Shown in pieces: positions 26,381-32,762 of a DNA stretch of 64,000 bases. The notes below the pieces were generated by a model, which saw only the letters and a program-made list of their open reading frames with translations, was not told the DNA's origin and made no database searches. A program made the translations under genes and the position numbers. The stretch's first letter is position 1; each line of letters begins with the position of its first letter. Source of the stretch: Pseudomonas cuatrocienegasensis (GTDB taxonomy: Bacteria; Pseudomonadota; Gammaproteobacteria; Pseudomonadales; Pseudomonadaceae); the NCBI RefSeq assembly GCF_900110925.1, contig NZ_FOFP01000020.1, forward strand, positions 1-64,000, read 5' to 3'.

Positions 26381-27406
26381 ATGCTAAGCAGCAGTGAGCT
26401 TTTCCCCGTCGCCCTGATCAGTGCCGAGCTGCGGGGTGATCTGAGCGAGGACGTCTATCGGCTCAAGCCTGGCAACAGCCCCGACCCCAGTGTCGAGCTG
26501 GCGCTTACGCGTCTTGGGCTCGCTAGCGCCGAGTTGACGGGGGGTGTGGTGGCGCGGGGCATGCCTGTGGTGCTGATCCCAGGCAGCTTTTCCAACCGGC
26601 GTTTCTGGTATTCGCCCAAAGGTATCGGCCTGGGGGCGTTCCTGGCGCGGGCGGGTTTCGATGTGTGGATCGCCGAGATGCGAGGGCATGGACTGTCACC
26701 GCGTAACCTGGATTATCGGCGCAATCGCGTGAGCGACTACGTGCGCTACGACCTGCCTGCCATTAGCGCTTTCGTGCATGAGCAAAATCCGCAGCCGGCT
26801 CACTGGTTGGGGCATTCGCTGGGCGGCATCATCCTCGCGGGTGCGCTGGGTGGTCAGCACCTGGATCAGGCGAAAGTCGCCTCGGTAGCACTATTTGGTA
26901 GCCAGATCAGTCGTACTTACTGGCCGCTGAAAATACCACCGCTGGAGTGGGGCGCTAGGCTGGTGCTCAAGCGCTTTGCCGCGCTGTCCGGGCCGCGCTT
27001 GAGGCGTGGGCCGGAAGATGAGCCGATTGGTCTGGCGTTGGAGAGTCTGCGCTGGCACGGTCTGTTCGGCCGCTTTGGCGAGCGCGAGCATGACTGGTGG
27101 GCTGGCCTGGGGCAGGTGCAGGTGCCGGTACTGGCCGTCGCGGCCGAGGGGGATTTGCAGGACCCGCCCTGGGCTTGCCAGCGTCTGCTGGAGCAGTTTG
27201 GCGCAGCACAGGCTCGCTATCTCTGTCTGGGGCGTAAACAGGGTTTCAGCGAGGATTTCGGGCATGTCGAGATGCTGGTCAGCAAGGCCGCACAGCATGA
27301 GGTCTGGCCGCTGGTGCAGCGCTGGTTGCTGGCTCCGGGTAATGATGCGCTGTGCTTGACCGAAGGCGGTTCCACGGTCACGGCGAGCGTTTCATCCGGG
27401 AACTGA
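26381..27406 (+). CDS. Alpha/beta fold serine hydrolase
   Basis: A 341-residue alpha/beta hydrolase. IPGSFSNRRFWYSPKG (about 67-82) is the oxyanion loop; the nucleophile elbow is GHSLGG (about 145-150); an acid follows in AVAAEGDLQDPP, and DFGHVEML near 290 carries the catalytic His. No signal peptide is apparent. It resembles lipase/esterase-like proteins but the substrate is unknown. It has its own start after the ppsA terminator. In gene order it matches the esterase gene next to ppsA in P. aeruginosa. Confidence 0.85.
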   Translation: MLSSSELFPVALISAELRGDLSEDVYRLKPGNSPDPSVELALTRLGLASAELTGGVVARGMPVVLIPGSFSNRRFWYSPKGIGLGAFLARAGFDVWIAEMRGHGLSPRNLDYRRNRVSDYVRYDLPAISAFVHEQNPQPAHWLGHSLGGIILAGALGGQHLDQAKVASVALFGSQISRTYWPLKIPPLEWGARLVLKRFAALSGPRLRRGPEDEPIGLALESLRWHGLFGRFGEREHDWWAGLGQVQVPVLAVAAEGDLQDPPWACQRLLEQFGAAQARYLCLGRKQGFSEDFGHVEMLVSKAAQHEVWPLVQRWLLAPGNDALCLTEGGSTVTASVSSGN

Positions 27407-27485
27407 TGCCGCTAAGATGACGCGCTGTTCCGTTTCAGTCATTTTGCGTTTTGCTTACCGTCTTTTCTGAATTGAGGAGCTTCCC

Positions 27486-27974
27486 ATGCACTACAGCACC
27501 CCTGATCTCTGCGATGCCTACCCGGAGCTTGTGCAGGTCGTCGAGCCGATGTTCAGCAATTTTGGTGGGCGCGACTCATTTGGCGGGGAGATTGTCACGG
27601 TCAAATGTTTCGAAGACAACTCGCTGGTCAAGGAGCAGGTCGAGCTGCCGGGTCACGGCAAGGTGATGGTGGTCGATGGTGGCGCTTCCATGCGCCGTGC
27701 GCTGCTCGGCGACATGCTGGCGGAGAAGGCGGCGAAGAATGGCTGGGAAGGCATTCTGGTGTACGGCTGCGTGCGCGACGTCGATGTGCTGGCGCAGACC
27801 CATCTGGGTATACAGGCGCTGGCCAGTCACCCGATGAAAACCGACAAGCGTGGGATTGGCGACCTCAACGTAGCGGTTACCTTTGGCGGCGTGACCTTTC
27901 GCCCAGGCGAATACCTGTATGCCGATAACAACGGTGTGATTGTTTCCCCCTCAGTGCTGACGATGCCGGAATAA
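27486..27974 (+). CDS. rraA: Regulator of ribonuclease E activity RraA
   Basis: A 162-residue RraA-family protein with trimeric ring fold. Conserved parts are STPDLCDAYP at the N-terminus, GGRDSFGGEIVTVKCFEDNSLV, MVVDGGASMRRALLGDMLAEKA and GCVRDVDVLA. RraA binds the C-terminal region of RNase E and inhibits RNA decay; some family members instead act as HMG/CHA aldolases, using Arg and Asp in the GxxRD motif seen here. GAGGAG lies six bases upstream of the ATG. The cmaX gene follows within four bases, suggesting cotranscription. Confidence 0.93.
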   Translation: MHYSTPDLCDAYPELVQVVEPMFSNFGGRDSFGGEIVTVKCFEDNSLVKEQVELPGHGKVMVVDGGASMRRALLGDMLAEKAAKNGWEGILVYGCVRDVDVLAQTHLGIQALASHPMKTDKRGIGDLNVAVTFGGVTFRPGEYLYADNNGVIVSPSVLTMPE

Positions 27975-27978
27975 ACCC

Positions 27979-28989
27979 GTGCAAGATTTACCAACCCCGG
28001 AACAGAGCACGCCCCCACGCGGCCTGGTGCATGCCTATATTCTCGACGGCCTGGGTGGGGGACGTCCGGTCACCCGTGAACAGCTCAATGCTCTGGTCCT
28101 GCGAGAGGGGCAGAGCCTCTGGTTGCACTGGGACCGCGGCCATCCGCAAACCCAGGCCTGGCTGAGGGCCGAAAGTGGCTTGAGCGAGTTCGCCTGCGAT
28201 CTGCTGCTAGAGGAAAATACCCGCCCGCGCAGTCTGAGCGTGCCGGATGACGCCATGCTGCTGTTCTTGCGCGGGGTCAACCTCAATCCGGGGGCCGAGC
28301 CTGAAGACATGGTGTCGCTGCGTATCTTCGCGGATGAGCAGCGGGTTATCTCTCTGCGCCTACGGCCCTTGCGCGCGACCGAGGAACTGATTGCCGACCT
28401 GCTGGCCGGAGTGGGGCCGAAAACCGCGTCCGAACTGCTGCTGAGCCTGGCGCATTACCTGACGGACAAGGTCGAGTCGCTGGTCGCTGAACTCTCCGAG
28501 CAAGTCGATGAGCAGGAGGAGTTGATCGATTCCGATGCCCAGGCCCAGCCCGACCATGATCGTTTGCTGCACATGCGTCGGCGCGCTGCCGGCTTGCGGC
28601 GGTTTCTTGCGCCACAGCGGGAAATATTCGCCCAGCTCGCGCGGAACGGGCGCGCCTGGTTTGTCGCAGATGACAGCGATTACTGGAACGAACTGCACAA
28701 CCGGCTCACCCGTTACCTCGAAGAATTGGACCTTAGCCGGGAGCGGGTAAGCCTGGTGCTGGAGGTCGAGAATCGGCGCATGGATGTGCGTATGAACCGC
28801 ATCATGTACCGCTTCGGGGTGATCACTGGGGTCTTCCTGCCAATGAGTTTTCTCACCGGGTTGCTGGGGATCAATGTCGGCGGCATGCCGGGTTCGGATA
28901 GCCCCTACGGTTTCCTCGTGGCGTGTCTGTTGATGCTCGTTCTGGGGCTCGGCCAATGGTGGCTGTTCCGCCGCTTGCGCTGGCTCTGA
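27979..28989 (+). CDS. cmaX: CorA-family zinc/metal transporter (ZntB-like, CmaX)
   Basis: A 336-residue CorA-superfamily transporter. The large N-terminal cytoplasmic funnel is followed by two C-terminal membrane helices (FGVITGVFLPMSFLTGLLG and the last about 20 residues). The pore motif is G-I-N in LLGINVGGMPG, as in ZntB/CorA. ZntB-type proteins move Zn2+ with protons; cation choice here is inferred. It starts with GTG four bases after rraA. The place upstream of crfX-cmpX-sigX is that of cmaX in P. aeruginosa. Confidence 0.9.
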   Translation: MQDLPTPEQSTPPRGLVHAYILDGLGGGRPVTREQLNALVLREGQSLWLHWDRGHPQTQAWLRAESGLSEFACDLLLEENTRPRSLSVPDDAMLLFLRGVNLNPGAEPEDMVSLRIFADEQRVISLRLRPLRATEELIADLLAGVGPKTASELLLSLAHYLTDKVESLVAELSEQVDEQEELIDSDAQAQPDHDRLLHMRRRAAGLRRFLAPQREIFAQLARNGRAWFVADDSDYWNELHNRLTRYLEELDLSRERVSLVLEVENRRMDVRMNRIMYRFGVITGVFLPMSFLTGLLGINVGGMPGSDSPYGFLVACLLMLVLGLGQWWLFRRLRWL

Positions 28990-29043
28990 TGTGACTTGCC
29001 CAGCCCTGGTTTCGTCTAGCCGAGACGTCTAGTGAGGTACCTG

Positions 29044-29286
29044 ATGCACGATCCATTCGAAGAATCCCTGCGCGATTTGCTCAAGGCGCCATCGTCCCAG
29101 CACGATGACGATGCCTGTCTGCATCGGGTATTGAAGACCGCCAACCGGCAGGTGGGCGTGGGCGATCTGTTCGGCTTGCTGGGCAATTGCCTGGGGGCCG
29201 TAATGATTGCCCTGAATAGCGGTTCTGCACACATCGCTCCGGTTTCGCGCCGCGCTACCTCCCGTTTTACTGATAAGGCCGACTGA
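29044..29286 (+). CDS. crfX: Small conserved protein CrfX
   Basis: An 80-residue protein with no recognised catalytic motif. It is placed as CrfX by its position immediately upstream of cmpX-sigX-oprF, the conserved Pseudomonas order. The sequence is acidic at the N-terminus (HDPFEESLRDLL) with a central hydrophobic stretch VGDLFGLLGNCLGAVMIAL, which could be one membrane helix or an amphipathic segment. The start at 29044 has GAGG upstream and gives the normal short length. cmpX begins two bases after its stop, so the pair is cotranscribed. Confidence 0.8.
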   Translation: MHDPFEESLRDLLKAPSSQHDDDACLHRVLKTANRQVGVGDLFGLLGNCLGAVMIALNSGSAHIAPVSRRATSRFTDKAD

Positions 29287-29287
29287 A

Positions 29288-30112
29288 ATGGAACTCGATC
29301 CCTGGACTCAAAGCCTGATTACTGCCATGACTGCGTTGTGGACCAAGGTGGCGAGTTTCATCCCCAACCTGTTTGTTGCATTGATTCTGGTGCTTCTGGG
29401 CTTCGTCGTGGCCAAGCTGCTCGATACCCTGCTGTCCAAGTTACTGGGCAAAGTCGGTCTGGATCGGCTGATGGCGGGGACTGGGATGACCAAGTTGCTG
29501 GGGCGTGCGGGCATCCAGGTGCCGGTCTCCACCCTGATCGGCAAGATTGTCTACTGGTTTGTCCTGCTGGTGTTTCTCGTCTCGGCGGCTGAGTCGCTGG
29601 GGCTTGAGCGCGTATCGGCCACACTTGATGTACTGGCGTTGTACTTGCCCAAGGTCTTTGGGGCGGCGCTGGTGTTGTTGGCCGGTGTGCTGCTGGCGCA
29701 GTTGGTCAGCGGGCTGGTGCGTGGTGCTGCCGAAGGCGTAGGGCTGGATTATGCCCATGGCTTGGGCCGCATTGCCCAAGGGCTGGTGATCATCATCAGC
29801 ATCTCCGTGGCCATTGGTCAGTTGGAAATCAAGACCGATCTGCTCAATAACGTCATTGCCATCGTGCTGATTTCTGTCGGCCTGGCAGTCGCTTTGGCGC
29901 TGGGTCTGGGCAGCCGCGAAATCGCCGGGCAGATTCTCGCAGGGATTTATGTGCGAGAAATCTATCAGGTTGGCCAGCATGTCCAGGTTGGCGAAGCCGA
30001 AGGCCAGATCGAGGAAATCGGCACGGTCAAGACCATCCTCCTGACCGAGGAGGGCGAGCTGATTTCGGTGGCCAACCGTACCTTGCTTGAGCAACGGGTA
30101 AGCAGTCGCTGA
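29288..30112 (+). CDS. cmpX: Mechanosensitive channel-family membrane protein CmpX
   Basis: A 274-residue membrane protein of the MscS-like (TM_helix repeat) family. About five membrane segments are seen: near 20-40 (FIPNLFVALILVLLGFVVAKLLD), 75-95, 110-135, 165-180 and 190-210. The C-terminal part YQVGQHVQVGEAEGQIEEIGTVKTILL is the beta domain of MscS proteins. CmpX is reported to influence envelope homeostasis and SigX activity. It starts two bases after crfX and is separated from sigX by a hairpin, so part of its transcription may continue into sigX. Confidence 0.9.
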   Translation: MELDPWTQSLITAMTALWTKVASFIPNLFVALILVLLGFVVAKLLDTLLSKLLGKVGLDRLMAGTGMTKLLGRAGIQVPVSTLIGKIVYWFVLLVFLVSAAESLGLERVSATLDVLALYLPKVFGAALVLLAGVLLAQLVSGLVRGAAEGVGLDYAHGLGRIAQGLVIIISISVAIGQLEIKTDLLNNVIAIVLISVGLAVALALGLGSREIAGQILAGIYVREIYQVGQHVQVGEAEGQIEEIGTVKTILLTEEGELISVANRTLLEQRVSSR

Positions 30113-30141
30113 GGGTCAATCCCTGTTAATGTATGCCGCCT

Positions 30142-30171
30142 GCTGACACCCGCCCTGGGTGTCAGCCGTTT
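30142..30171 (+). terminator. Hairpin (attenuator-like) between cmpX and sigX
   Basis: GCTGACACCC-GCCCT-GGGTGTCAGC is a perfect 10-bp stem followed by CGTTTTCG. The short T-tract suggests partial termination of cmpX transcripts before sigX. Confidence 0.6.
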
Positions 30172-30198
30172 TCGTTCAGTCTGTCGGCCCGACCTGCT

Positions 30199-30789
30199 TT
30201 GAATACAACCCAACCGCTGTCCTTGCGCTACGACCCTAGAGAGCTCTCCGACGAGGAGCTGGTGGCGCGTGCGCACGACGAGCTGTTTCACATTACTCGT
30301 GCATACGAAGAACTGATGCGCCGCTACCAGCGCACGTTATTCAACGTTTGTTCGCGTTATTTAGGGAACGAACGTGACGCGGACGATGTCTGTCAAGAAG
30401 TCATGCTTAAAGTGCTTTATGGGTTGAAGAACTTCGAGGGTAAATCGAAGTTCAAAACTTGGCTTTACAGCATTACTTATAACGAGTGCATTACTCAGTA
30501 CCGTAAGGAGCGACGCAAGCGTCGACTGATGGATGCGCTCAGTCTGGATCCGCTGGAGGAAGCCTTTGAAGAAAAGGCTCCCACCGTGGAGGAGCGTGGT
30601 GGCCTGGATCGCTGGCTGGTGCATGTGAACCCGATTGATCGGGAAATTCTGGTGTTACGTTTTGTCGCAGAACTGGAGTTTCAAGAGATCGCCGACATCA
30701 TGCACATGGGTCTGAGTGCCACCAAAATGCGCTACAAACGGGCATTGGACCGTTTACGCGAAAAGTTCTCAGGTGTTACCGAAAGTTAA
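30199..30789 (+). CDS. sigX: ECF sigma factor SigX
   Basis: Extracytoplasmic-function sigma factor that drives oprF, fatty-acid and envelope genes. From the TTG at 30199 it is 196 residues, the length of P. aeruginosa SigX, and starts NTTQPLSLRYDPRELSDEE. Region 2 contains RYQRTLFNVCSRYLGNERDA and VCQEVMLKVLYGLKNFEG; region 4 is ILVLRFVAELEFQEIADIMH followed by MGLSATKMRYKRALDRLREK. The upstream ATG at 30133 lies before the hairpin and is not conserved. No strong ribosome-binding site is visible, so expression may be weak. No anti-sigma factor gene is adjacent. Confidence 0.94.
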   Translation: MNTTQPLSLRYDPRELSDEELVARAHDELFHITRAYEELMRRYQRTLFNVCSRYLGNERDADDVCQEVMLKVLYGLKNFEGKSKFKTWLYSITYNECITQYRKERRKRRLMDALSLDPLEEAFEEKAPTVEERGGLDRWLVHVNPIDREILVLRFVAELEFQEIADIMHMGLSATKMRYKRALDRLREKFSGVTES

Positions 30790-30817
30790 CCTCCAATAAA
30801 TAAACCGGGGGTGAAGG

Positions 30818-30844
30818 GTAACTTCTGTTAAACTAATCGCCGAT
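30818..30844 (+). promoter_or_regulatory. Possible SigX-dependent promoter of oprF
   Basis: GTAAC at 30818-30822 resembles the -35 element of SigX promoters. A CG-containing -10 (CGAT at 30841-30844) follows after 18 bases, only a partial match to the CGTC type. A TAAACT at 30829-30834 could serve a housekeeping promoter instead. Confidence 0.35.
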
Positions 30845-30897
30845 TTACGGGTCTACTGATCCGCAAGTCATCAATCATGAAGTGGGGATTTAACGGA

Positions 30898-31875
30898 ATG
30901 AAACTGAAAAACACCTTAGGCGTTGTCATTGGCTCGATCGTAGCCGCTACTTCCATGGGCGCGCTGGCTCAGGGCCAAGGCGCTGTCGAGGTGGAAGGCT
31001 TTGCTAAGCGTTATTTCACCGACAGCTCGCGTGACCTGTCCAACGGCAACCTGTTCGGTGCCTCTGTTGGCTATTACCTGACTGACGATGTTGAACTGGC
31101 TCTGTCCTACGGCGAGTACCACGATATTCGTTCGGAAAACAACACCGGCAACAAGAACATCAAGGGCAGCATGACTGGCCTGGATGCCATCTATCACTTC
31201 GGCACCCCGGGTGTAGGCCTGCGTCCTTATGTTTCCGGTGGCTTCGCTCACCAGAGCATCAGCAACGTACCGCCGCGCACTGGTCGTGACCACACCACCT
31301 TCGCCAACATCGGTACCGGTGTGAAGTACTACTTCACTGAAAACCTGTACGCACGTGCTGGCCTGGATGGCATGTACAACATCGACGACGGCGAAGCTGA
31401 GTGGGCTGCTGGCGTGGGTGTCGGCATGAACTTCGGTGGCAGCACTCGTCGTGTTGCTGAAGTCGTCGAAAGCGCTCCTGAGCCGATGCCAGAGCCGGTT
31501 GCCGCTGTTGAAGAGCCTGCCCAGGTTGTTCGCGTTGAGCTGGACGTCAAATTCGACTTCGACCGTTCGCAGGTTAAAGAAGAAAGCTACAGCGACATCA
31601 AGAACCTGGCTGATTTCATGAATCAGTACCCGCAGACTTCCACCACCGTTGAAGGTCATACCGACTCCGTTGGTACCGACGCCTACAACCAGAAACTGTC
31701 CGAGCAGCGTGCAACCGCCGTTCGTAACGTGCTGGTTAACCAGTACGGTGTTGATGGTCAGCGCGTGAACGCTGTTGGCTACGGCGAGTCCCGCCCGGTT
31801 GCCGATAACGCCACCGAAGCTGGTCGCGCGGTTAACCGTCGCGTAGAAGCTGAAGTAGAAGCCCAAGCCCAGTAA
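30898..31875 (+). CDS. oprF: Major outer-membrane porin OprF
   Basis: OmpA-like porin and cell-wall anchor, 325 residues. Residues 1-24 are the signal peptide (ends GALAQ), then comes an eight-stranded beta-barrel (about 28-185), a Pro/Glu-rich linker SAPEPMPEPVAAVEEPA, and a C-terminal OmpA peptidoglycan-binding domain (LDVKFDFDRSQVKEESYSDI, VEGHTDSVGTDAYN, LSEQRATAVRNVL). No Cys is present, whereas P. aeruginosa OprF has four in the linker region, and the linker is shorter. The start at 30898 has GGGGA upstream. It lies 108 bases after sigX, consistent with SigX control, and ends at a strong terminator. Confidence 0.97.
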   Translation: MKLKNTLGVVIGSIVAATSMGALAQGQGAVEVEGFAKRYFTDSSRDLSNGNLFGASVGYYLTDDVELALSYGEYHDIRSENNTGNKNIKGSMTGLDAIYHFGTPGVGLRPYVSGGFAHQSISNVPPRTGRDHTTFANIGTGVKYYFTENLYARAGLDGMYNIDDGEAEWAAGVGVGMNFGGSTRRVAEVVESAPEPMPEPVAAVEEPAQVVRVELDVKFDFDRSQVKEESYSDIKNLADFMNQYPQTSTTVEGHTDSVGTDAYNQKLSEQRATAVRNVLVNQYGVDGQRVNAVGYGESRPVADNATEAGRAVNRRVEAEVEAQAQ

Positions 31876-31888
31876 GGTCTTTGGTGGA

Positions 31889-31921
31889 TGGAAAAACCCG
31901 GCCTCGGCCGGGTTTTTCTTT
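31889..31921 (+). terminator. Intrinsic terminator of oprF
   Basis: AAAAACCCGGCC-TC-GGCCGGGTTTTTC (real loop CCTCGG) is an almost perfect hairpin with T-run, 15 bases after oprF. It can also serve the convergent cobA transcript. Confidence 0.9.
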
Positions 31922-31938
31922 GCCTGAAGAAAAGTGCT

Positions 31939-32676
31939 TCAGGCGCTTGCAGCCATTACCTGAGGCTGCCTAGCGCTTGCCACTTCGCCGATCACCAGAA
32001 CGGCGGGGCTTTTAAGCTGGAAGTCCAGGGCATCCTGTTGCATGGCGTGCAGGGAGCTGCGGCATTCGCGTTGCTGTGGCAGGGAGGCGTTTTCGATCAG
32101 CGCCACCGGCATATCGGCGCGCATACCGCCGGCCAGCAGGCTTTCGCGGATTTGCGCCAGTTTCGCCACGCCCATATACACCACCAGCGTGGTGCCGCCC
32201 TGGGCCAGAGCGGCCCAGTTGAGCGTGCTGTCGTCCTGGGTGTGCGCAGTGACCAGGGTTACGCCGCGGGCCACACCGCGCAGGGTCAGGGGAATCCCGC
32301 ACTGGGTCGCGCCGGCTAATCCAGCGGTTATGCCGTTGACCATTTCCACTTCAATGCCGTGGGCGCTGAGCCAGTCGACTTCTTCACTGCCGCGGCCGAA
32401 GATGCAAGGGTCGCCGCCTTTCAGGCGTACCACACACTTGCCTTGGCGGGCGTAGCGCAGCATCAGGCGATGGATAAAGGCCTGGGGCGTGGAGCGGCAA
32501 CCTCCGCGCTTGCCCACCGGCACCACCCGGGCATTCGGGCAGTGCTCCAGCACGGCCGGGTTGACCAGGTCGTCGATCATCACGATATCGGCCCGATTGA
32601 GGGCTTTTACCGCCTTGAGGGTCAGCAGTTCCGGATCACCGGGCCCTGCGCCTACCAGCCAGACTTTTGCGCTCAT
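31939..32676 (-). CDS. cobA: Uroporphyrinogen-III C-methyltransferase CobA (SUMT)
   Basis: Methylates uroporphyrinogen III twice with S-adenosylmethionine to precorrin-2, the precursor of sirohaem and cobalamin. At 245 residues it is a stand-alone SUMT. Motifs are VWLVGAGPGDPELLTLKAVK at the N-terminus, VRLKGGDPCIFGRGSEE near 84-100 and VVYMGVAKL. GAGGAA lies upstream of the ATG at 32676; the longer open frame to 33030 is only an overlap with nasA. It is the last gene of the nitrate operon and supplies sirohaem for NirB. Confidence 0.95.
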   Translation of the reverse strand: MSAKVWLVGAGPGDPELLTLKAVKALNRADIVMIDDLVNPAVLEHCPNARVVPVGKRGGCRSTPQAFIHRLMLRYARQGKCVVRLKGGDPCIFGRGSEEVDWLSAHGIEVEMVNGITAGLAGATQCGIPLTLRGVARGVTLVTAHTQDDSTLNWAALAQGGTTLVVYMGVAKLAQIRESLLAGGMRADMPVALIENASLPQQRECRSSLHAMQQDALDFQLKSPAVLVIGEVASARQPQVMAASA

Positions 32677-32689
32677 ACGGCATTCCTCG

Positions 32690-32761
32690 CGTAGGGTGCG
32701 CTGTGCGCACCAAATTGTTGGGGTTGGTACGCATGGCCTAGGCGGCCCCGCGCACCCTACG
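32690..32761. repeat. Palindromic intergenic repeat between nasA and cobA
   Basis: CGTAGGGTGCG and CGCACCCTACG are exact 11-bp inverted copies at the ends. GGTGCGC-TGT-GCGCACC forms an inner hairpin at 32695-32711. It belongs to the same GTAGGGTG family as the repeat at 21510-21587 and fills the 86-base gap. Confidence 0.75.
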
Positions 32762-32762
32762 G

